A program made the translations under genes and the position numbers. Positions 40,000-47,396 of a DNA stretch of 64,000 nt are shown piece by piece. The notes below the pieces were generated by a model. That model did not search any database, was not told the DNA's origin, and saw only the letters and a list, made by a program, of their open reading frames with translations. The stretch lies in contig NZ_LROM01000147.1 in the NCBI RefSeq assembly GCF_001758785.1, positions 110,079 through 174,078 on the forward strand, in the 5' to 3' direction. Numbering within the stretch: the stretch's first letter is position 1; every line of letters starts with the position of its first letter. This stretch comes from Duganella phyllosphaerae (GTDB lineage Bacteria > Pseudomonadota > Gammaproteobacteria > Burkholderiales > Burkholderiaceae_D).

Positions 40000-40024
40000 C
40001 TTTACTGCGTTTATTTTTTTGCAC

Positions 40025-40864
40025 ATGCGATCCACATTCCAGTTTGGCCGTTTTAACTACCCGCTGCAGGGCGCAGGGCGGCGCCCACGCGTCATGGGCA
40101 TCCTCAACGTCACCCCCGATTCCTTTTCCGACGGCGGCAATTACCAGGCGCTCGAGTTTGCGCTGGGCCATGCCGAGGCGATGATCGAAGAGGGCGTCGA
40201 CATCATCGACATCGGTGGCGAATCCACCCGGCCCGGCTCGCCGCCGGTATCGCTGGAGGACGAGTTGCAGCGCGTGATGCCGGTGGTGTATGCGCTGCGC
40301 GACATCGGACCCGCCATCTCGGTTGATACCTACAAGCCGCAGGTGATGCGCGAAGCGATTATTGCCGGCGTCGATATGATTAACGATATAAACGGTTTCC
40401 GTGAACCGGGCGCCATCGATGCGGTGCGCGACAGCGACTGCGCGCTGTGTATCATGCACATGCAGTCCGATCCGCAACACATGCAACTCGCACCGAGCTA
40501 CGGCGACGTGGTGGCCGAAGTGATCGCCTTCCTGCGCGAACGAATCGACGCCTTGCTCGGCGCCGGCATTGATCCGCGTCGATTGTGCATCGATCCGGGT
40601 TTTGGCTTCGGCAAGACGGTGGAGCATAATTACGCCTTGCTCAAGGCGACCGGCCGCCTGATCGACGAGACCGGCATGCCGCTGCTGGCGGGCCTGTCGC
40701 GCAAATCGATGATCGGCGCGGTCACCGGCAAGCCGGTGGAGCGGCGCGCGGCCGGCAGCGTGGGCGGCGCCCTGGCGGCGGTGGCGCAAGGCGCCATCAT
40801 CGTGCGCGTGCACGACGTGGCCGACACGGTGGACGCGCTCAGGGTATGGCAAGCGGCACAATAA
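40025..40864 (+). CDS. folP: Dihydropteroate synthase
   Basis: Condenses p-aminobenzoate with the pterin pyrophosphate in folate synthesis; the sulfonamide target. The 279 residues show the conserved segments MGILNVTPDSFSDGG, DIGGESTRPGS, INDINGF and IDPGFGFGKTVEHN. I take the ATG at 40025; an in-frame TTG at 40019 is possible and neither has a good ribosome binding site. Linked to glmM by a 52-base spacer that carries a heptamer repeat. Confidence 0.96.
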   Translation: MRSTFQFGRFNYPLQGAGRRPRVMGILNVTPDSFSDGGNYQALEFALGHAEAMIEEGVDIIDIGGESTRPGSPPVSLEDELQRVMPVVYALRDIGPAISVDTYKPQVMREAIIAGVDMINDINGFREPGAIDAVRDSDCALCIMHMQSDPQHMQLAPSYGDVVAEVIAFLRERIDALLGAGIDPRRLCIDPGFGFGKTVEHNYALLKATGRLIDETGMPLLAGLSRKSMIGAVTGKPVERRAAGSVGGALAAVAQGAIIVRVHDVADTVDALRVWQAAQ

Positions 40865-40866
40865 AA

Positions 40867-40887
40867 GACATAAGACATAAGACATAA
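40867..40887 (+). repeat. Three tandem GACATAA heptamers in the folP-glmM spacer
   Basis: GACATAA occurs three times in perfect tandem (40867-40873, 40874-40880, 40881-40887), directly after the folP stop and 29 bases before the glmM start. A heptamer repeat can change copy number by slippage, changing folP-glmM spacing and leader sequence. Confidence 0.85.
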
Positions 40888-40916
40888 GAAATAACAGACA
40901 AAGAAAGAGCACAGAC

Positions 40917-42272
40917 ATGGCACGACAATATTTCGGCACCGATGGTATCCGCGGCCTGGTGGGCGTCTCGCCCATCACGCCTGACTTCGTCATGCGTCTC
41001 GGCTACGCGGCCGGCAAGGTGCTCGCTGGTAAAGCCAGTGGCACCGTCAGCAAGCGTCCTACCGTACTGATCGGCAAGGACACGCGCATCTCCGGCTACA
41101 TGCTCGAAGCCGCGCTGCAGGCGGGCCTGGCAGCGGCCGGCGTGGACGTGATGCTGGCCGGCCCGATGCCGACGCCGGCGATTGCCTACCTGACGCGCGC
41201 GCTGCGCCTGTCGGCCGGCGTGGTGATCTCGGCGTCGCACAATCCGTTCCAGGACAACGGCATCAAGTTCTTCTCCGACCAGGGCACCAAGCTGCCCGAC
41301 GCGGTCGAACTGGAAATCGAAGCGGCGCTCGCGCATCCGATGGACTGCGTGGCGCCGGAAAAACTGGGCCGCGCCAAGCGCCTGGACGACGCCCAGGGCC
41401 GCTACATCGAATTTTGCAAGAGCACCTTCCCGAACGAGCTCGACCTGCGCGGCCTGAAGGTAGTGGTCGACTGCGCCCACGGCGCCGCCTACAACATCGC
41501 CCCGCACGTGTTCCATGAACTGGGCGCGGAAGTGATCGCCATCGGCAACAAGCCGGACGGCTTCAACATCAACAAGGCCCACGGCGCCACCGCGCCCGAA
41601 GCGATGGCGGCCGCCGTGCGCGCCCACGGCGCCGATCTCGGCATCGCCCTCGACGGCGACGCCGACCGCCTGATCATGTGCGACGCCAACGGCCGCCTCT
41701 ACAACGGCGACGAGCTGCTGTACCTGATGGTGATCGACCGCCTGGCCACCGGCCCGGTGGCCGGCGCCGTCGGCACCCTGATGACCAATATGGCGGTGGA
41801 AGTGGCGATCAAGCAGAAAGGCGTGGGTTTTGCGCGCGCCAAGGTTGGCGACCGCTACGTGCTGGAAGTGATGCAGGAAAAGGGCTGGCTGCTGGGCGGC
41901 GAAGGCTCGGGCCACCTGCTGTGCATCGACAAGCACACCACCGGTGACGGCATCATCTCGGCGCTGCAAGTGCTGTCCGCGCTCAAGCGCGCCGGCCGCT
42001 CGCTGGAAGAGGCGACCGCCGAGCTGGTGCTGTTCCCGCAAACCCTGATCAACGTGCGCGTCACACCCGGCTTCGACTGGACCGCGAACGCCGCCATGGT
42101 GGCCGAAAAAGAACAGGTCGAGCGCGAACTGGGCGACACCGGCCGCGTGCTGATCCGCGCCTCCGGCACCGAGCCGCTGATCCGCGTGATGGTGGAAGCG
42201 CGCAACGCCGACCACGCCAGGTCGATGGCCCAGCGCATCGCCGACAAGATCGACGTCAAGCTGGCCGCCTGA
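40917..42272 (+). CDS. glmM: Phosphoglucosamine mutase
   Basis: Converts glucosamine-6-phosphate to glucosamine-1-phosphate for UDP-GlcNAc. The 451 residues include the catalytic phosphoserine Ser107 in SASHNP, the metal-binding DGDADR loop, the sugar-binding GEGSGH and the phosphate-binding RASGTEPLIRVM near the C-terminus. Length is normal. Last protein gene of the rlmE-ftsH-folP-glmM block. Confidence 0.97.
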   Translation: MARQYFGTDGIRGLVGVSPITPDFVMRLGYAAGKVLAGKASGTVSKRPTVLIGKDTRISGYMLEAALQAGLAAAGVDVMLAGPMPTPAIAYLTRALRLSAGVVISASHNPFQDNGIKFFSDQGTKLPDAVELEIEAALAHPMDCVAPEKLGRAKRLDDAQGRYIEFCKSTFPNELDLRGLKVVVDCAHGAAYNIAPHVFHELGAEVIAIGNKPDGFNINKAHGATAPEAMAAAVRAHGADLGIALDGDADRLIMCDANGRLYNGDELLYLMVIDRLATGPVAGAVGTLMTNMAVEVAIKQKGVGFARAKVGDRYVLEVMQEKGWLLGGEGSGHLLCIDKHTTGDGIISALQVLSALKRAGRSLEEATAELVLFPQTLINVRVTPGFDWTANAAMVAEKEQVERELGDTGRVLIRASGTEPLIRVMVEARNADHARSMAQRIADKIDVKLAA

Positions 42273-42307
42273 TTAGTTCGATTTTGCAAGATACTTCGGG
42301 GCGTCCA

Positions 42308-42336
42308 TTGACGCCGACGCCCCGGAGGATTAGAAT
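42308..42336 (+). promoter_or_regulatory. Promoter of tRNA-Pro
   Basis: TTGACG (42308-42313), 17 bases, TAGAAT (42331-42336), with the tRNA 5' end eight bases downstream, as expected for a short 5' leader. GC-rich discriminator follows (GCTGTCTT). Confidence 0.85.
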
Positions 42337-42344
42337 GCTGTCTT

Positions 42345-42421
42345 CGGAGTGTAGCGCAGCCCGGTAGCGCACCTGGTTTGGGACCAGGGGGTCCAAGGTT
42401 CGAATCCTTGTACTCCGACCA
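42345..42421 (+). tRNA. tRNA-Pro (anticodon TGG)
   Basis: A 77-nt cloverleaf: acceptor CGGAGTG/TACTCCG, D arm with AGCCCGGTAGCGC, anticodon stem CCTGG/CCAGG with loop TTTGGGA (anticodon TGG), T arm CAAGG-TTCGAAT-CCTTG, and an encoded 3' CCA (42419-42421). Confidence 0.97.
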
Positions 42422-42429
42422 AAAACACT

Positions 42430-42458
42430 AAACGGGTTGTCCTAGACAACCCGTTTTT
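42430..42458 (+). terminator. Terminator between tRNA-Pro and tRNA-Arg
   Basis: A 12-bp perfect stem, AAACGGGTTGTC (42430-42441) with GACAACCCGTTT (42445-42456), a three-base loop, followed by TT within a T-run of five (42454-42458). It can end the tRNA-Pro transcript; tRNA-Arg then depends on readthrough or its own promoter. Confidence 0.9.
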
Positions 42459-42490
42459 CATTTCTGCGGCGAATTCTCGCTGTACAAAAA

Positions 42491-42567
<77 letters not shown>

Positions 42568-42742
42568 ACCTTATCAAAGTATCCGCAAGAGCCCGCGCAT
42601 CGACTGTCGCCTGGGTTCACACAGTCTCGCGCTCACGTGAGTCGCACGGCGACTCCCACACGCCCAGACAAGCGGCCAGCGCCGTTGCAGATGGCTGCGG
42701 TGTTACGGCCGGCGCTGCGCCGTCGCTACGGCCTCAAGACAT

Positions 42743-43273
42743 TCAAGGCGTGACTGGCCGAGGCTTCTGGTGCTGCGCCAGGCGCTTCTCTTGTGCAGCG
42801 GTATCGGTTACAGGCACAGTAAAAGTGGCCCAGCACTTGGTGGGCGCCGCGCACAGCATTTGCACGATGGCGTCGCGGTGTTCCCACCGCGCAGTGCGGC
42901 CATCGTCGCTCACGGGCGCGCCGAAGCGGGCCGAGATCGACTGGAATATCGTTTCGCGCTCGGTACCCTCGGCCAGCACTTTGATGCGCGTGACAGTCAG
43001 GTCTTTTTTCACCGCCATCTCGTACCAGCCGCGCGCTGCCCAGAGCGGGCGGGAATCGGGATCCGGCAAGTGAACACTGCCCCAGCGCCCGCCGCTCTCA
43101 TCGCTGCGCGGACTGGCCCGCCAGCAAATTTGCCCGGCCTTCTCGTTGTTGAGCGGGCAGATGGCGGGTGCAGCAGCCAGCTTGCCATTGAAAGGAATGC
43201 CCAGCACTTGCGTAGGCGCAGCTGCGGCAGCGAGCGGCAGGGCTGTCATGACGAGCGCTAAAAGAGTTTTCAT
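42743..43273 (-). CDS. Hypothetical secreted protein
   Basis: A 176-residue protein with a signal peptide (MKTLLALVMTALPLAAAAAP, cleavage near residue 19). The mature part has six cysteines outside the signal, suggesting disulfides, and no domain I recognise. A segment IFQSISARFGAPVSDDGRTARWEHRDAIVQML looks like a small alpha/beta fold. Likely periplasmic. Stands alone after the tRNA pair, convergent to them. Function unknown. Confidence 0.7.
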   Translation of the reverse strand: MKTLLALVMTALPLAAAAAPTQVLGIPFNGKLAAAPAICPLNNEKAGQICWRASPRSDESGGRWGSVHLPDPDSRPLWAARGWYEMAVKKDLTVTRIKVLAEGTERETIFQSISARFGAPVSDDGRTARWEHRDAIVQMLCAAPTKCWATFTVPVTDTAAQEKRLAQHQKPRPVTP

Positions 43274-43438
43274 GGCGAGGATTCTGAATGTAGTTGCCTT
43301 GTAGTCGACCGATTTGGCCGACTACATTGCATTTTACGGACATTCAGCGTCGCCTAAACCTGGTACACAAGCGAAAAGCGGGCTCTTACCATTGGATTGC
43401 TTTCATGGTTGACCGCCGTCGCGCAAGCGTGCGGTCGA

Positions 43439-44059
43439 CTATTGCGGCGTCAACATCTGCTTGGCATACCGCAGTCCCACGCCGTAACCACCGCCATTTT
43501 TCTCCACCACCGCGCGCGCTGCGTCGTAGGTGTCGTGGCGGGTCCAGTCGCGTTGCAGTTCCAGCAGCACTTGCAGCCAGCTGGTCGGTTGTGCGCCCTT
43601 GGCGGTCATGCGTTGCAGCGCCAGGTTGTGGCCCACTTCGGTGAGGCCACCGCAGGCGTCGCCGGCGACGTAGCATTCGTAGCCCGCTTCGATGGCGCTG
43701 AGCACGGCAAAGCTGATGCACGCCTCGGTCAGCATGCCGGAGAAGATCAGTTTCTTGCGGCCGGTGGCGACGATGGCCGCTTGCACCGCCGGGTCTTCCC
43801 AGGCGTTCATGTTGCGGCGTTCCAGTACCGGGTGGTCGGGAATCAGGGCGTGCAAGTCGGGCAGCAGGGGGCCGCTGTAGACCTTGCTGGCCGAGGTGCT
43901 GGCAACGATCGGCAGCGAGAACGCCAGCGCCGCTTCGAGCAGGGCCACGGAATTGTTGAGCAGGGTCTGGCGGTCCATCGATTGCACGGCAAATTGCAGG
44001 CCGGCTTGCTGGTCGAGCAGGACCAGTGCGCAGTTGTTGGGAGTGAGTAAGTCTTGCAT
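43439..44059 (-). CDS. Isochorismatase family hydrolase (YcaC-like)
   Basis: A 206-residue cysteine hydrolase with the family catalytic triad: Asp in ALVLLDQQ (about residue 15), Lys in GRKKLIFSG, and Cys in GMLTEACISF. A cis-peptide type segment precedes the cysteine. Members include YcaC and nicotinamidase relatives; isochorismate is not the likely substrate because no siderophore genes are nearby. Start at 44059 (MQDLLTP) fits homologues better than the in-frame ATG 45 bases upstream. Divergent from the FKBP gene. Confidence 0.9.
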   Translation of the reverse strand: MQDLLTPNNCALVLLDQQAGLQFAVQSMDRQTLLNNSVALLEAALAFSLPIVASTSASKVYSGPLLPDLHALIPDHPVLERRNMNAWEDPAVQAAIVATGRKKLIFSGMLTEACISFAVLSAIEAGYECYVAGDACGGLTEVGHNLALQRMTAKGAQPTSWLQVLLELQRDWTRHDTYDAARAVVEKNGGGYGVGLRYAKQMLTPQ

Positions 44060-44230
44060 GGTGTGCTTTCGCAGGAGGGGGGGAGAGCTTCCGATTGTAG
44101 GCATGTCCTCCCGCCGGCATAACCCGCGATGTGGGAGGGCGCCTTTCCCTCCTTGGTATCATTTCAGATTGGCAGAAGGCGTGCGGCGCTGTATGCTGCG
44201 GCGGCTGACAACCATCACGAAAGACCACTC

Positions 44231-44743
44231 ATGAAACTGCTGTCCACCGCCATCCTCGGTTTGACCCTCACGCTCGCCTTGACCGCCTGCAACAAAGAGA
44301 AAACTCCACCTGCCGCCGACACCCCGGCCGCCGCCTCGACCCCAGCGGCCGCGCCGACCGCTGAGGTACCAACTTCGGCACCCGCCGCTGCCCCGGTCGC
44401 CGCCACCGAACTGCAAAAGATCGACACCGTTGTCGGCACCGGCAAGGAAGCCGTGGCCGGCGCCACCGCAGTGGTCCACTATACCGGCTGGCTGTTCGTG
44501 CCTGCCGCCCCGGACCGCCACGGCGACAAGTTCGACTCGTCGGTCGGCCGCGAGCCGTTCAGCTTCCCGCTCGGTGGCGGCCAGGTCATCAAGGGCTGGG
44601 ACGAAGGCGTGCAAGGCATGAAAGTGGGCGGCAAGCGCACCCTGATCGTACCGGCCAGCTATGGCTACGGCGAGCGCGGCGTGGGTCCGATTCCACCGAA
44701 CTCCAACCTGATCTTCGACGTCGAACTGCTCGACGTGAAGTAA
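44231..44743 (+). CDS. FKBP-type peptidyl-prolyl isomerase lipoprotein
   Basis: A 170-residue protein with a lipoprotein signal (LTAC, Cys20), an Ala/Pro/Thr-rich linker (about 21-60), and one complete FKBP domain: VVHYTGWL, KFDSS, FSFPLGGGQVIKGWDEGVQGMKVGGKR and LIVPASYGYGERGVGPIPPNSNLIFDVELL. All ring residues that bind proline are present. It assists folding of periplasmic or outer-membrane proteins, anchored to the membrane. The start at 44231 lies in a longer open frame that begins at 44129, but only this start gives the signal sequence. Confidence 0.93.
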   Translation: MKLLSTAILGLTLTLALTACNKEKTPPAADTPAAASTPAAAPTAEVPTSAPAAAPVAATELQKIDTVVGTGKEAVAGATAVVHYTGWLFVPAAPDRHGDKFDSSVGREPFSFPLGGGQVIKGWDEGVQGMKVGGKRTLIVPASYGYGERGVGPIPPNSNLIFDVELLDVK

Positions 44744-45037
44744 TGCAGAACTAGCCAGTCGAGTCTTGCGCCGACATCCAGATGGACTGAGCGTTCCTCC
44801 GCGATGAGGTCAAATGTTCGCGGGAGATTTCAAGTCTCCTGCGTGCGTGCATATCCTGGTCGAGCTTGATTTAAGCTTCGGTGGAATCGCTGGCGGTGAA
44901 TCGGCGGAGCAGGCCGGTCATCAGGCCTCCCTGACTTAGGTCGGGTTTTGGCAGGTAATGCCGCGTATTCCGGCGACCATTGATCGCATACCGGAGCAAG
45001 ATAGAGAGATACTCAATCTTCTTTCAGTGGTGTATCC
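44744..45037. other. Intergenic stretch with no convincing gene
   Basis: This ~290-base gap is lower in GC than its neighbours and codes for no recognisable protein. A 27-codon frame (44958-45041) runs up to and overlaps the ATG of the ParD-like frame (ATGA), preceded by AGG; it may be chance. No clear promoter or terminator was found for either. Confidence 0.5.
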
Positions 45038-45223
45038 ATGACTACTACACGACAATTAAGCATCACCCTCCCTTTGGAGTTGGCGGATGCGGTCCAGGCC
45101 AAAGTGGCAACCGGCGAATATGGCACGGAAAGCGAAGTGATCCATAGCGCGCTTTCCGTCTACAAAAAGAATGCCTTTATTGCATTCGCGGTTGATGATG
45201 CGAACTTCGAGTATTGGTATTGA
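45038..45223 (+). pseudogene. Truncated ParD-like (ribbon-helix-helix) antitoxin remnant
   Basis: The first ~45 residues match ParD/CopG-type antitoxins: TRQLSITLPLELADAVQAKVATGEYGTESEVIHSALSVY, split here into a beta strand (QLSITLP), helix and GEY-x-x-x-SEVI turn-helix. ParD is about 80 residues; here the frame leaves the family after residue 44 and ends at 61. The ParE-binding C-terminus is replaced by unrelated residues, and no parE toxin follows. A remnant or an orphan DNA-binding domain are both possible. Confidence 0.6.
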
Positions 45224-45301
45224 GCACACCCAGCTGCTGCAAGGCCCGCAACCGCACCGGCTCCGGATTTTGCCGCCGCACCGGCAACCGCGCCGGCAGC
45301 G

Positions 45302-46957
45302 TCATGCCGTGGTGGCCAGCAGGCGCTGTGCTTGCGCCGTGCGTGCAGCCTTGCGGGCCGGCGCCGCAGCCATTGCCGCGCCCGGTTCGGTCTTGAACAC
45401 GCCCACCGCCTGGTTCAATTGCACTGCCTGCTCTTGCAGGATATCGACCGTGCCCACCGCTTCTTCCACCAGCGCGGCATTCTGCTGCGTCACCTGGTCC
45501 ATCTGGGTGATGGCGCGGTTGACTTCCTCGATGCCCACGCGCTGCTCTTCGCTGGCGCTGGCGATCGATTCGACCATGTCGGACACGCGCTTGACACTGT
45601 TGACGATGTCTTGCATGGTGCTGCCCGCGTGTTCGGCCAGCTCGGTGCCGGTGTGGATGCGTTCGACCGATTCGTCGATCAGGGTCTTGACTTCGCGCGC
45701 GGCGGTCGAGCTGCGCTGGGCCAGGTTGCGCACCTCGGTGGCGACCACGGCAAAGCCGCGACCCTGTTCGCCGGCCCGGGCCGCTTCCACGGCCGCGTTC
45801 AGGGCCAGGATATTGGTCTGGAAGGCGATGCCGTCGATGACGCTGATGATCTCTTCGATCTTGCGCGACGACGCGTCGATGGCGTTCATGGTCTGCACCA
45901 CCTGGCCGACGATCTCGCCGCCCTGGCTGGCCACGCCGGAGGCTTCGCGCGCCAGCTTGCTGGCGTTGCGGGCGCTGTCGGAATTCTGCTTGACGGTGGC
46001 TGTCAGCTCTTCCATTGCCGACGCGGTTTCTTCCAGCGAGCTGGCCTGGTCCTCGGTGCGGCTCGACAAGTCCTGGTTGCCTGCCGAAATCTGGCTGCTG
46101 ATGCTCGATACTGCCTGGGCTGCGTCATGCACCTCGGTGACGGTGGCGCGCAGGTTGCCGCTCATCTTGACCAGCACCGCCATGATGCTGTCGCGGTCGC
46201 CATCGCGCAGCGTGACTTGGTGGTACAGCTCGCCACGGTCGACGGCATTCGCCAGCGCTTTCACCTGTACCGGCTCGGCGCCCAGCGCGCGCAGCAGGTA
46301 GTGCGAGACGCGCCACGCCACCACCGCGCCAACTACCAGCGCGATCGCCACGGCCAGCAGGGCCAGCGACTGGAAGTTGTGGGCGCCGTGGCGCGCGAGG
46401 GCCGATTCGGCCTCGGTCATTTTTTCTTCCTGGTCGATAAAGCCGTTGATGCTGGCCAGCCATTCGATGAAGGCCGGCTTGGCCTGGCGCAGCATCATAT
46501 CGCGCGCGCCGTCGATGTCGCCGGCGCGGCGTGCTTCGATAATCTTTTTCACCAGCGGCATGGTGCGTGCTTCGTTCTGCTTGATCTTGTCGAGCCAGGC
46601 GCGCTCTTCTGGCATCACCTTGGCTTTCACCTGCGACATCAGGGCGTCCATCGGCCGTGCCGACTGCTGGTAATCGCCATCGAGCTTGTCGATCAGGGCG
46701 ACCACGCCGGCCAAGTCTGCATCGGCCACCAGGGTGACGTCGCGCAGGGCGATGGCGCGGTCGTGCACGCTGCCACGGAAATTGATTGCATAGCGCTGCT
46801 TGACGTTATTGACCTCGCCTATGTGCTGCAGGCTGCTGTCGATGGCGTTGACCTTGACGACGCCCAGGGCGGTCAAGGCCAGCATCATGGCCAGGACGAT
46901 GCCGAAGCCGATGCGCAGGCGGGCCGCGACGCCGAGGCCGGTGTGATTGTTTTCCAT
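45302..46957 (-). CDS. Methyl-accepting chemotaxis protein
   Basis: A 551-residue chemoreceptor: N-terminal membrane helix (about 13-35), a periplasmic four-helix bundle (about 40-185), second membrane helix (about 192-215), a HAMP domain, and the cytoplasmic signalling domain with the invariant hairpin tip GIAFQTNILALNAAVEAARAGEQGRGFAVVATEVRNLAQRS (shown split at GRGFAVV). Methylation-type Glu/Gln sites flank the tip. No C-terminal NWETF pentapeptide for CheR docking. The ligand is unknown. It is convergent with the ParD remnant. Confidence 0.95.
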   Translation of the reverse strand: MENNHTGLGVAARLRIGFGIVLAMMLALTALGVVKVNAIDSSLQHIGEVNNVKQRYAINFRGSVHDRAIALRDVTLVADADLAGVVALIDKLDGDYQQSARPMDALMSQVKAKVMPEERAWLDKIKQNEARTMPLVKKIIEARRAGDIDGARDMMLRQAKPAFIEWLASINGFIDQEEKMTEAESALARHGAHNFQSLALLAVAIALVVGAVVAWRVSHYLLRALGAEPVQVKALANAVDRGELYHQVTLRDGDRDSIMAVLVKMSGNLRATVTEVHDAAQAVSSISSQISAGNQDLSSRTEDQASSLEETASAMEELTATVKQNSDSARNASKLAREASGVASQGGEIVGQVVQTMNAIDASSRKIEEIISVIDGIAFQTNILALNAAVEAARAGEQGRGFAVVATEVRNLAQRSSTAAREVKTLIDESVERIHTGTELAEHAGSTMQDIVNSVKRVSDMVESIASASEEQRVGIEEVNRAITQMDQVTQQNAALVEEAVGTVDILQEQAVQLNQAVGVFKTEPGAAMAAAPARKAARTAQAQRLLATTA

Positions 46958-47101
46958 GGTATTCCTTGAGTGGCAGCGACGATAGTGGCGCTGATGCCGC
47001 TATCATATTGCCTAAAGCCAACCCTGTTAAGTTTACAGATTAAATATACCCAATAGAGATTTCCTATTGGCAATAATTTGTTGTTCTCGTGGAGGGGCGA
47101 T

Positions 47102-47320
47102 TTACTGCAGGTAGCGGGCGATGGCAAATACCGCCGCCGTGAGGGCGATGGCGGTGCCGATAAACCACTTGAGCAGGGTATTTTCCATTTTAACAATCTT
47201 GGTTTCCAGCTTTGCGATGTCCTCCTTGGTTGCATAATTAGACTTGATCACCGCCACGTCGGCCTCCAGCACACTCAACCTGTCATTGATTTGATCGAAC
47301 TCGGTTTTGTCGGTGAGCAT
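47102..47320 (-). CDS. Small coiled-coil protein with C-terminal membrane helix
   Basis: A 72-residue protein: residues 6-47 form a heptad coiled coil (FDQINDRLSVLEADVAVIKSNYATKEDIAKLETKIVKMENTLLKW in two parts), residues 48-68 a membrane helix (FIGTAIALTAAVFAIARYL). This resembles DUF1640/hemolysin XhlA-type small proteins. I start at 47320, preceded by GAGG; the upstream in-frame ATG adds a Ser/Thr/Arg leader. Convergent to nothing; same strand as CocE and the receptor gene. Function unknown. Confidence 0.7.
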   Translation of the reverse strand: MLTDKTEFDQINDRLSVLEADVAVIKSNYATKEDIAKLETKIVKMENTLLKWFIGTAIALTAAVFAIARYLQ

Positions 47321-47396
47321 GGCGAACCTCCGGGTGGCTGAACTTGTTGGACTGCCCCTCGTGGACAAAGTTCACTCGGTCCGCCTGCACACATCC

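Noticed and set aside
44744..45223. Complete parDE toxin-antitoxin module
   Set aside because: ParD is truncated and no ParE frame exists downstream on either strand before the chemoreceptor gene.
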